Assembly: GCA_903911805.1 (NCBI GenBank)
Contig: CAIWET010000550.1
Span: forward strand, 1-7,747
Direction: 5' to 3'
Source: an uncultured Ignavibacteria bacterium
GTDB taxonomy: Bacteria > Bacteroidota > Ignavibacteria > Kapaibacteriales > UBA2268
Length of the DNA: 7,747 bases
Position numbers and translations under genes: made by a program. Below the pieces are notes generated by a model. The model had not been told where the DNA came from. It worked only from the letters and a program-made list of their open reading frames with translations, and did no database searches. Numbering within the stretch: the first letter of the stretch is position 1; each line of letters starts with the position of its first letter. Below are positions 1-6,097 of the stretch, piece after piece.

Positions 1-5
1 AATTT

Positions 6-17
6 AAACAATTGTTT
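6..17. repeat. 12-bp perfect palindrome upstream of the CZB gene
   Basis: AAACAATTGTTT is a perfect inverted repeat with no spacer. It sits about 105 bp upstream of the ATG of the CZB gene and overlaps a possible TTGTTT -35 element (12-17). Palindromes of this size are common operator half-site arrangements, but short AT-rich palindromes also arise by chance, and nothing else here shows that a regulator binds. Only the palindrome itself is observed; an operator role is inferred. Confidence 0.4.
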
Positions 18-38
18 TATATTTTTATTTTCTATAAT

Positions 39-68
39 TTTACATAACAACTATTTGTAATATATATT
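39..68 (+). promoter_or_regulatory. Possible sigma70-like promoter for the CZB gene
   Basis: TTTACA (39-44) and TATATT (63-68) each differ from the -35 and -10 consensus at one position and are 18 bp apart. Transcription would start near 75 and leave a leader of about 48 nt before the ATG at 123. A competing pair is TTGTTT (12-17) with a perfect TATAAT (33-38), but its 15-bp spacing is short. The region is so AT-rich that consensus-like hexamers are expected by chance. A promoter must lie somewhere in or before 1-122, but which pair is used is uncertain. Confidence 0.3.
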
Positions 69-122
69 TTCTTGCAATATAGTTATTTTATTTTTGTATT
101 AAACTTTAATGAGAAAAAAATT

Positions 123-485
123 ATGAAAGAAGAAATTTCAAAAGCAATGGATGCTCATACTTTATGGAGAGACAAGCTTTTAACAGTAATTGATACTGGC
201 AAGACAGAAACTCCTATAGATATTATTAAAACTGATAACAATTGTGCTTTTGGTAAGTGGATTTATAGCAACGAAATTACTGACGAAATGAAAAAATCAA
301 AAATTTATCATGATATCAAAGAATATCATGCTAAATTTCATATTGAAGCAGCAAGAATTGCTGAATTGGCTTTAAATGGAAATAAAGATATGGCAACATC
401 TCTTTTGCAAAATGATGGAACTTATAACGATTTATCTAAAAATCTAATGCAACTCCTAATTAAATGGAGAAAAGACGCCGCATAA
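123..485 (+). CDS. Stand-alone CZB (chemoreceptor zinc-binding) domain protein
   Basis: The product is a 120-residue soluble protein made up almost entirely of one CZB domain, a helical bundle that binds zinc in some chemoreceptors and in the diguanylate cyclase DgcZ. The likely ligands are His12 (in DAHTLWRDKL), Cys41 in the hallmark CxFGxW motif (CAFGKW, 41-46), and His69 and His73 in YHAKFH. The spacings of 29, 28 and 4 residues match the known CZB ligand pattern closely. There is no signal peptide, membrane segment, methyl-accepting domain or GGDEF domain, so any output must come through a partner. I start it at the ATG at 123. An in-frame TTG at 72 would add 17 hydrophobic residues unlike the family and would lie at or before the proposed transcription start. 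No strong Shine-Dalgarno is present (GAG at 111-113). It is the only forward-strand gene, convergent with panC, and has its own terminator. Zinc or redox sensing is inferred from the family; the partner is unknown. Confidence 0.88.
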   Translation: MKEEISKAMDAHTLWRDKLLTVIDTGKTETPIDIIKTDNNCAFGKWIYSNEITDEMKKSKIYHDIKEYHAKFHIEAARIAELALNGNKDMATSLLQNDGTYNDLSKNLMQLLIKWRKDAA

Positions 486-509
486 TTCGTAACTTTATGA
501 TTCTTTTAT

Positions 510-543
510 AATCCTATGAATTTTCTTCGTAGGATTTTTTTTT
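510..543 (+). terminator. Rho-independent terminator of the CZB gene
   Basis: An 11-bp stem (510-520 paired with 526-536) closes a 5-nt loop (TTTTC) and runs into a run of T from 535 to 543. One pair (517/529) is a U-G wobble in the forward transcript but an A-C mismatch in the reverse transcript. The T-run is present only on the forward side. Both facts point to termination of forward transcription. The T-run touches the panC stop codon at 542-544. Confidence 0.85.
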
Positions 544-1396
544 AAGGAACGGTTACTAAATAATTATCAATCAATCTAGTTTTGCCCAAATAACAAGCCA
601 AAAGAATGACTAACCTATCCCCTGATTTAAATTCTTCTGGTTCGTCAAAATCATCAGATTTAGCAATGGAAGCATAATCTATTCTTATTAATGTTTCTCT
701 TCTCAAAGAATTATGAAGAACCGCATTAATCATTTTCCTGCTTTTCATTCCTTTCATAATTTCTTCTTTAGCCAAAAGCATACTATTGAATAAAATTGGC
801 GCCTTGCTTCGCTCCTCAGGAGTCAAATACACGTTTCTTGAACTTAGAGCCAATCCATCTTCTTCTCGAACTGTAGGGGCTACAACGATATTAATATCAT
901 AGCAGAAATCTTTGGTCAATTGTTTGATTACTAATGTTTGTTGATAATCCTTTTGTCCGAATAATGCATAATGAGGTTTTACGATATTAAATAGCTTTGC
1001 TACAACGATTGCCACGCCATTAAAATGAGTTGGCCTTTTGGATCCTTCGAATTTTTCAGTAACCTTTTTTAATGAAATTTCTGTAAAATAACCTGATTCA
1101 TACATCTCAGTGACATCTGGGAAGAATAAATAATCGCAATTATGTGTTTCAGCAATTTTTTTATCTCTATCAAAATCTCTTGGATACTTTCCCAAGTCTT
1201 CATTTGGGGCAAATTGAGTTGGATTTACAAATATTGAAGTTACAATAAAATCACCATATTCTCTAGCGTGAGTTATTAAAGAAGCATGACCCTCGTGCAG
1301 ATAACCCATTGTAGGAACAAAGGCTATTTTTTTGCCTTTTTCTCTAATCGAATCAGAGATTTTTTGCATTTCTTTTATTGTTTTAACTATTTCCAT
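542..1396 (-). CDS. panC: Pantothenate synthetase (pantoate--beta-alanine ligase)
   Basis: PanC joins pantoate and beta-alanine, using ATP through a pantoyl-adenylate, to make pantothenate, the precursor of coenzyme A. It is cytoplasmic and usually a dimer. The 284 residues match the family's usual length. Visible motifs in order are PTM (28-30), the HIGH-type nucleotide-binding HEGH (34-37), FVNPTQF (56-62), YPR (71-73), FNGVA (125-129), FGQKDYQQ (146-153) and the KMSKS-equivalent loop REEDGLALSSRN (177-188). The start ATG shares one base with the recF stop codon (TAATG), so translation is probably coupled to recF. A weak GGAA lies about six bases upstream of the ATG. It is the last gene of the reverse-strand unit. 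No panB or panD is nearby, so the rest of the pathway must be encoded elsewhere. Identification is secure. Confidence 0.97.
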   Translation of the reverse strand: MEIVKTIKEMQKISDSIREKGKKIAFVPTMGYLHEGHASLITHAREYGDFIVTSIFVNPTQFAPNEDLGKYPRDFDRDKKIAETHNCDYLFFPDVTEMYESGYFTEISLKKVTEKFEGSKRPTHFNGVAIVVAKLFNIVKPHYALFGQKDYQQTLVIKQLTKDFCYDINIVVAPTVREEDGLALSSRNVYLTPEERSKAPILFNSMLLAKEEIMKGMKSRKMINAVLHNSLRRETLIRIDYASIAKSDDFDEPEEFKSGDRLVILLACYLGKTRLIDNYLVTVP

Positions 1397-2532
1397 TACA
1401 TTTCCGTAAAAATTGCACCATCAGAAACTTTAAAATAAGAAACTAATTTATATTGAGATATAACATTTTTTAAATAATTAGTCTCGGTTGTTGTAATAAA
1501 TGCCTGAGTATCCAATTTATCTATTAATTCGAATACTTTTTGACTTCTAATTTCATCTAATTCAGAAAAAATATCATCTAATAACATAATTGGAGTTTCT
1601 GCTTTTTCATTTTTTAATATTTCCAATTCTGCAAACTTCAAGCTTATTAAAATAGATTTGTGTTGTCCTTGCGAGGCTATTTCTTTTGCAGTTCCTGAAT
1701 TGATAATAAACTCTATGTCGTCTTTTTGAGGACCAAATAAAGTTGTGCCTCTTCTAAGTTCAGCTGTTTTTAATCTTGCAAACTCAGCACGAATAAATTG
1801 CTCTAATTTAATTTTATCTGAAATTATTGAAAAATCAATATTTTTATTAGACACTAAATAATTGATTTCGACATTTTCTTTATTTGAAGAGACAAATTCG
1901 TAGTATTGCTTATATATTGGAACTAATTCTTTAATAAATTCTGCTCTTTTAGTTATTATTTCTACTGAGGTTTTTACTAAAAAATCGGTTAGAATTTCTA
2001 AGGTAGTTTCGTCATACCCATCATAAGAATTTGAGAGAAGCTCATTCCTTTGCTTGAGAATTTTCTTTATTTTCTGCAAATTTTCATAATAAACTTTAGA
2101 CAATTGCGATAAAATCCTGTCAATAAAACTTCTTCTGTCTTGTGGTGAACCAAAAGTTATTATTTTAAAATCTGGGCTTAATATTACTTGTGGTAGTTCT
2201 CCTATTATGTCTTTAGGAGTTAAATTGTCGCCGAAAGTTGATTTAATTTGCTTTCTATTTTTTGCAGAGTAAATGATATTTACAAAATAATCATTTTGAA
2301 GATAATTTTTTGAAGTAAGGAAAATCGAGAAATTTTCCTCTCCGAATTTAATCATATTTTGTTCAGAAGTTGGAAGAAAAGATTTTGTAAATCCACAAAT
2401 CGATATTGCTTCTAGTATAGTTGTTTTCCCAGAACCATTTTCTCCATAAATAATATTTAATTTTGGAGAAAATTCAACTGAAGATGATGAATGATTACGT
2501 AAGTTATTAATATTTATAGATTTAATTTGCAT
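1396..2532 (-). CDS. recF: DNA replication and repair protein RecF
   Basis: RecF is an SMC/ABC-type ATPase that binds DNA at single-strand/double-strand junctions and, with RecO and RecR, helps load RecA at gaps and stalled forks. The 378 residues are slightly more than the usual 350-370. Walker A is GENGSGKTT (30-38). The RecF family block with FGSPQDRRSFID spans about 127-138. RRGTTLFGPQKDD (260-272) is another RecF signature. The ABC signature begins SQGQHKS (287-293), and Walker B with the D-loop is MLLDDIFSELD (316-326). The N-terminus begins with the family's usual beta strand followed by NLRNH. An AGGG at 2540-2543, seven bases from the ATG, is a plausible ribosome site. A 50-bp gap separates it from the lipid kinase gene, and it overlaps panC by one base. 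In many bacteria recF sits beside dnaA, dnaN and gyrB; here it lies in a metabolic operon, though all motifs are intact. Confidence 0.96.
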   Translation of the reverse strand: MQIKSININNLRNHSSSSVEFSPKLNIIYGENGSGKTTILEAISICGFTKSFLPTSEQNMIKFGEENFSIFLTSKNYLQNDYFVNIIYSAKNRKQIKSTFGDNLTPKDIIGELPQVILSPDFKIITFGSPQDRRSFIDRILSQLSKVYYENLQKIKKILKQRNELLSNSYDGYDETTLEILTDFLVKTSVEIITKRAEFIKELVPIYKQYYEFVSSNKENVEINYLVSNKNIDFSIISDKIKLEQFIRAEFARLKTAELRRGTTLFGPQKDDIEFIINSGTAKEIASQGQHKSILISLKFAELEILKNEKAETPIMLLDDIFSELDEIRSQKVFELIDKLDTQAFITTTETNYLKNVISQYKLVSYFKVSDGAIFTEM

Positions 2533-2582
2533 TTACCAACCCTAAAAATAACAACTTAATTAATTTATAACTCATCAGCAAA
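2533..2582 (-). other. 50-bp intergenic gap upstream of recF
   Basis: This is the only sizeable gap in the reverse-strand unit. It holds a TATAAA hexamer (2564-2569, reverse strand) that could be a -10 element, and the AGGG ribosome site for recF (2540-2543). No convincing -35 is seen at the proper distance (TATGAT at 17 bp). No hairpin or T-run is present, so read-through from the lipid kinase gene is likely. An internal recF-panC promoter is possible but unproven. Confidence 0.25.
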
Positions 2583-3494
2583 TTAAATCATATATAATTT
2601 AATTGCAGCAGGAACACTCTCAATTTTCATTGGAAGTGCATACATAGTTTGTCCATCAGCTTCCACTGGAACATCATATCCTTTAATACTAAATTCCTTA
2701 CATTGATATGTATCAACTCTTGGATGATTAACAAATGAACCGCTAAACATTCCCAAAAGGCACTTAATTATAGCAAATTTATTTAAATCTTTTATAATTG
2801 TAATATCTAACAAACCATCGTATGTATCAGCAGCGGGGCATTGTTTAATGCCTTTTCCAGAATATTTGCAAACTCCAACTGCAAAACTGAATACTTTTTC
2901 TTTGAAAACTTTGCCATCAATTACATATTCTGCATCAAATGGTTTGGTAGTGAACATTAGGCCTAAAATATGAATGTAATAAGAAAGCATATTAGATTTA
3001 TGCATCTGTTTATCTCGTTCAACCTTTAGTGAAACTTCTCCATCAAATCCACCACCAAGCATATTAATGAAATAATAAGTGATTGTTTTATTTCCATCAT
3101 AGAATGTGGTTTTTGCTAAATCGTGGGAAACAAGTTTACCATTTTTTATAACCTCGATAGCTGCTGCATAATCATTTTTGATTCCGTGATGACGAACCCA
3201 GTCATTTCCAGTTCCAACAGGAATCAATCCAATAGTAATTTCAGGATCGTTAAACTCAATTACACCATTCACAACTTCATTTAATGTGCCATCACCACCG
3301 GCAGCAATAAAATGTCTAAATCCTTTTTGATAATATTCTTTAGCCAATTCAATAGCATTTCCTTTTGAATTAGTAAAGTGAACCTGAAACTTTAAATCAT
3401 TAGCATTTAAAATTTTTTCGATAATTGGCCAATCTGCTTTACCTTTCCCACTACCTGAAATGGGATTTGCAATGATTATATACTCTTTTGTCAT
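2583..3494 (-). CDS. Diacylglycerol kinase family lipid kinase (YegS/DagK type)
   Basis: The protein belongs to the soluble DAGK-catalytic/YegS/LCB5 superfamily, which transfers phosphate from ATP to diacylglycerol or a related lipid at the inner face of the membrane. The 303 residues match the family's usual length of about 300. The N-terminal nucleotide-binding domain has NPISGSGKG (10-18), the hallmark GGDGTLNEVVNG (66-77) and PVGTGNDW (92-99). The C-terminal beta-rich domain has the usual GGGFDGEV (147-154), YDGLLDI (225-231) and VEADGQ (277-282), the last being the DGE-type position that helps metal and lipid binding. Its ATG overlaps the gatA stop by one base (TAATG), and no Shine-Dalgarno is visible, which suggests coupled translation. 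With psd and pssA in the same unit a phospholipid-turnover role is plausible, but the sequence does not settle whether the substrate is diacylglycerol, another glycerolipid or a sphingoid-like base. Confidence 0.92.
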   Translation of the reverse strand: MTKEYIIIANPISGSGKGKADWPIIEKILNANDLKFQVHFTNSKGNAIELAKEYYQKGFRHFIAAGGDGTLNEVVNGVIEFNDPEITIGLIPVGTGNDWVRHHGIKNDYAAAIEVIKNGKLVSHDLAKTTFYDGNKTITYYFINMLGGGFDGEVSLKVERDKQMHKSNMLSYYIHILGLMFTTKPFDAEYVIDGKVFKEKVFSFAVGVCKYSGKGIKQCPAADTYDGLLDITIIKDLNKFAIIKCLLGMFSGSFVNHPRVDTYQCKEFSIKGYDVPVEADGQTMYALPMKIESVPAAIKLYMI

Positions 3495-4909
3495 TATTTG
3501 AATAATTTAGTTAAAAAATTAGAAACATTTAATAATTTTTCATCTTCAAAGTTGTTCATTTGAACTTGCATTCCAATAGGTAATCCATTTTCATTGAATC
3601 CAACAGGAATACTAATAGCAGGTACTCCAGCTAAATTAGCAGAAGTAGTAAAATAATCAGATAAATACATTGCAATTGGGTCTGCAGTTTTTTCGCCTTT
3701 TTTAAAAGGAGTTGTTGGGGTTGTTGGTAAAAACAAGAAATCAACCAAATTAAAAATCTCTTTATAATTATCTTGTATCAATCTTCTTGCTTTTTGTGCT
3801 TTGGCATAATATGCATCATAATACCCTGATGAAAGCACAAATGTACCAAGCAGTATTCTTCTTTTGACTTCTTCGCCAAATCCCAAAGAACGGGATTTAA
3901 CAATAAAATCATCATTTTCTTCTAACTGAGCTCTAAATCCATATTTCACTGCATCAAATTTAGCTAAATTAGATGAAGCCTCGGCAGTTGCCAATATGTA
4001 ATATGTTGGAATCCAGATATTTGAATTTTTTAATTCAATTTCTACAATTTGATGTCCATCTTCTTGTAATTTTGACAAGCATTCTTTATAAGCTTTTAAA
4101 ACATCTAAATTGCAGCTTTGCATTTCCTGATAAGGCAAAACGCCAATTGTAAATTTATCGTTAGCTTCATTTATTTTATCGAAAGAATTTGTATGTTGAA
4201 TATCTGAAGTTGTGGAATCCATTTCGTCTTTTCCAGAGATAACATCAATCATCAAAGCCATATCTTCAACATTTTTAGAAAATATTCCAATTTGGTCTAA
4301 AGATGATGCAAATGCGATTAATCCGTATCTTGAAATTCTACCATAAGTTGGCTTTATTCCATAAGTGCCAGTAAAAGCTGCAGGCTGTCTGATTGAGCCT
4401 CCAGTATCAGATCCTAACGAAACGTGACACAGATTAGCTGAAACAGCTACAGCTGAGCCACCTGATGAACCGCCAGGAACTCTATCCAAATCAAAGTTGT
4501 TTGAAACATCACCATAAGCAGAATTTTCGTTAGATGAACCCATAGCGAATTCATCCATATTGGTTTTTCCAATTATAATTCCACCCTCTGCTTTGATTCT
4601 TTCAATTACAGTTGCATCATAAACTGGAATAAAATTCTCTAGTATTTTAGAGCCACAAGTAGTTTTTATATTTTTAGTAGAAAGATTATCTTTTAAAGCA
4701 ACAACCATTCCCTCAATTTTACGAGGATTGCCTTCGTTAAATCGTTTATCAGATTCTTGAGCTGATTTAATAGCTTCTTCTTCATTAATTGTCAAAAAAG
4801 CATTTAAATGAGAATTTGCTTTAATATTTTCTAGAAAAAACTTTGTTTCTTCCAAAGAAGAAGTTTCTTTATTATTAATTCTATTTAAAAATTCGAAATA
4901 AGTTCCCAT
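3494..4909 (-). CDS. gatA: Glutamyl-tRNA(Gln)/Asp-tRNA(Asn) amidotransferase subunit A
   Basis: GatA is the amidase subunit of GatCAB. It releases ammonia from glutamine, and GatB uses that ammonia to convert Glu-tRNA(Gln) or Asp-tRNA(Asn) to the amidated form. The amidase-signature Ser-cisSer-Lys triad is intact: Lys73 (ALKDN), Ser148 (in GGSSGGS, 146-152) and Ser172 (in GSDTGGSIRQPA, 166-177). The spacings of 75 and 24 residues are the same as in Staphylococcus GatA (Lys79, Ser154, Ser178). The GKTNMDEFAMGSS block (114-126) is the GatA-specific version of this region. The 471 residues match a full-length subunit. The ATG follows the upstream stop codon by 2 bp and lacks a clear Shine-Dalgarno, implying coupling. 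gatB and gatC are not in the window. Other amidase-signature enzymes exist, but the GatA-specific block and the triad spacing make this assignment strong. Confidence 0.95.
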   Translation of the reverse strand: MGTYFEFLNRINNKETSSLEETKFFLENIKANSHLNAFLTINEEEAIKSAQESDKRFNEGNPRKIEGMVVALKDNLSTKNIKTTCGSKILENFIPVYDATVIERIKAEGGIIIGKTNMDEFAMGSSNENSAYGDVSNNFDLDRVPGGSSGGSAVAVSANLCHVSLGSDTGGSIRQPAAFTGTYGIKPTYGRISRYGLIAFASSLDQIGIFSKNVEDMALMIDVISGKDEMDSTTSDIQHTNSFDKINEANDKFTIGVLPYQEMQSCNLDVLKAYKECLSKLQEDGHQIVEIELKNSNIWIPTYYILATAEASSNLAKFDAVKYGFRAQLEENDDFIVKSRSLGFGEEVKRRILLGTFVLSSGYYDAYYAKAQKARRLIQDNYKEIFNLVDFLFLPTTPTTPFKKGEKTADPIAMYLSDYFTTSANLAGVPAISIPVGFNENGLPIGMQVQMNNFEDEKLLNVSNFLTKLFK

Positions 4910-4911
4910 GG

Positions 4912-5160
4912 TTATTCAGTTTTATTTTCTATTTCTCTCACAGGAGCTTTTTTAGGTTCTTTTACTGGCTCTTCTTCAATTGTGCTTTTTACTTCATTTT
5001 GAATATCATTAATCTGAGAAGTAAATTGAGCTTGAGCTTTTCTAACTTGTTGCATACCCTTGCCTATCATCTGTGCAACTTCTGGAAGTTTCTTTGGTCC
5101 AAATAGCACAACAACAGCAACTAAAATTAATAAAAGTTCTCCACCGCCAATATCAAACAT
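4912..5160 (-). CDS. Twin-arginine translocase TatA/TatB-family subunit (second, TatB-like)
   Basis: This 82-residue protein has the TatA/TatB architecture: one N-terminal membrane helix (about residues 4-21), the hinge FGPKKLPE (20-27), an amphipathic helix (about 25-60) and a charged Glu/Lys/Pro-rich tail (61-82). The start MFDIGGGELL resembles TatB (MFDIG, Glu8), and the amphipathic region is longer than in the preceding tatA, rich in Gln and Lys, also TatB-like. The FGPKKLPE hinge, however, is shared with many TatA proteins. It follows tatA after 16 bp, consistent with duplication and division of labour between a pore-forming and a receptor-complex subunit. No Shine-Dalgarno is visible; the leader is a run of A and T containing a 7-bp repeat. 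I am sure of the family and unsure whether TatA or TatB is the better name. tatC is not in the window. Confidence 0.88.
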   Translation of the reverse strand: MFDIGGGELLLILVAVVVLFGPKKLPEVAQMIGKGMQQVRKAQAQFTSQINDIQNEVKSTIEEEPVKEPKKAPVREIENKTE

Positions 5161-5162
5161 AA

Positions 5163-5180
5163 TTATTTATTATTTATTAT
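5163..5180. repeat. 7-bp tandem repeat TTATTTA (about 2.6 copies)
   Basis: TTATTTA occurs at 5163-5169 and 5170-5176, with a partial copy at 5177-5180. The array fills the gap between the two tat genes and includes the tatA stop codon. It takes the place where the ribosome site of the second tat gene would be. The units could vary by slippage, changing the spacing between the genes; no function is shown. Confidence 0.5.
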
Positions 5181-5392
5181 TTTTTGTCTTCAAATTGATT
5201 AAATCCGGTTTTATCGGAACTTGTATTTTTATTAGAATTTCTTTCATTATCATCGTCTAAAGTTGATGATTTTTTAAATTCTTTAATGCCTGAACCCAAG
5301 CCACGCATTAATTCCGGAATCTTCTTTGCTCCAAAAAGCAACACTAAAACGACTGCGATAACTAGTATCTCGGGTGTTCCTAATCCAAACAT
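5177..5392 (-). CDS. tatA: Twin-arginine translocase subunit TatA
   Basis: TatA oligomers form the transport path for folded proteins in the Tat system. The 71 residues hold a short N-terminal membrane helix (about 6-21, TPEILVIAVVLVLLFG), the hinge FGAKKIPE (20-27), an amphipathic helix with the typical LMRGLGSGIKEFKK pattern (28-41) and a disordered tail rich in Asp, Asn, Ser and Lys (42-71). Glu8 replaces the polar Gln found in E. coli TatA. The ATG lies 4 bp after the purQ stop and has a good AAAGG (5401-5405) eight bases upstream, inside the end of purQ. The next gene downstream is a second TatA/B-like subunit, and tatC is not in view. The short amphipathic helix and the GLGxGIKEFK pattern make TatA more likely than TatB. 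Confidence 0.93.
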   Translation of the reverse strand: MFGLGTPEILVIAVVLVLLFGAKKIPELMRGLGSGIKEFKKSSTLDDDNERNSNKNTSSDKTGFNQFEDKK

Positions 5393-5396
5393 TTGA

Positions 5397-6095
5397 TTAA
5401 CCTTTATTTATATGTTTTAAAATTGATTCAAATACTTTAATACCATCATTACAGCCTAAGATTTCATCAGAATATCTTTCAGGATGAGGCATCATTCCTA
5501 AAACATTGCCTTTTTCATTAATGATACCAGCAATATTATTTATTGAGCCATTTGGATTGACTTCATCTTTAATTTCGCCTTCAGGTGTTGAATACCTGAA
5601 AACTATTCTATTATTTTCTTCAAGCATTTTAATTGTATCAGGATCAGCAAAGTAATTGCCTTCACCGTGTGCAATTGGAATTCTGATAACTTCATCTTTC
5701 TTCAATTCTGAAGTAAACAAAGTTGAATTATTTTCTGTTCTCAAATAAATATCTTTGCAAAGAAAATGCAAAGATGCATTTCTCATTAAAGCTCCAGGTA
5801 ATAATCCTGCTTCAATTAAAATCTGAAAACCATTACAAATCCCAATAACAGGTTTGCCATTTTCAGCAAATTTAACAACTTCATTCATTATGGGAGAAAA
5901 TCTCGCGATTGCTCCACATCTTAAATAATCTCCATAAGAAAATCCACCAGGAACAATTACGCAATCGATATCATCAGGAATTACTGTATCTTTATGCCAA
6001 AGATATACTGACTCTTGGTTAAGATTGCCTGATGTTGCATAAAACGCGTCGTGATCGCAATTAGAACCCGGAAAAACTATTACTCCAAATTTCAT
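5397..6095 (-). CDS. purQ: Phosphoribosylformylglycinamidine synthase subunit PurQ (glutaminase)
   Basis: PurQ is the class I glutamine amidotransferase subunit that supplies ammonia to PurL for conversion of FGAR to FGAM, the fourth step of purine synthesis. The 232 residues match the usual 220-235. The nucleophile is Cys87 in GICNGFQ (85-91), and the other triad members are His204 and Glu206 in MMPHPER (201-207). VPGGFSYGDYLRCGAIAR (48-65) and IAHGEGNY (141-148) are PurQ signatures. I start it at the ATG at 6095, giving MKFGVIVFPGSNCD as in the family. AAGGA (6102-6106) is then six bases upstream. A TTG at 6101 would add only two residues and would abut that ribosome site directly. It lies 2 bp after the purS stop codon, so the two subunits are translated together. 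purL is not in the window. Confidence 0.96.
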   Translation of the reverse strand: MKFGVIVFPGSNCDHDAFYATSGNLNQESVYLWHKDTVIPDDIDCVIVPGGFSYGDYLRCGAIARFSPIMNEVVKFAENGKPVIGICNGFQILIEAGLLPGALMRNASLHFLCKDIYLRTENNSTLFTSELKKDEVIRIPIAHGEGNYFADPDTIKMLEENNRIVFRYSTPEGEIKDEVNPNGSINNIAGIINEKGNVLGMMPHPERYSDEILGCNDGIKVFESILKHINKG

Positions 6096-6097
6096 AT

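Noticed and set aside
72..122. In-frame TTG at 72 as the start of the CZB gene
   Set aside because: It adds 17 hydrophobic residues not seen in CZB proteins, has no ribosome site, and lies at about the proposed transcription start. The ATG at 123 opens the domain properly.
113..145. Possible reverse-strand terminator at the A-run before the CZB gene
   Set aside because: The only nearby inverted repeat is a 4-bp GAAA/TTTC stem with no G+C core, too weak to call.
5060..5260. Forward open frame opposite the two tat genes
   Set aside because: Low-complexity product antisense to two well-supported genes, with no recognisable domain.
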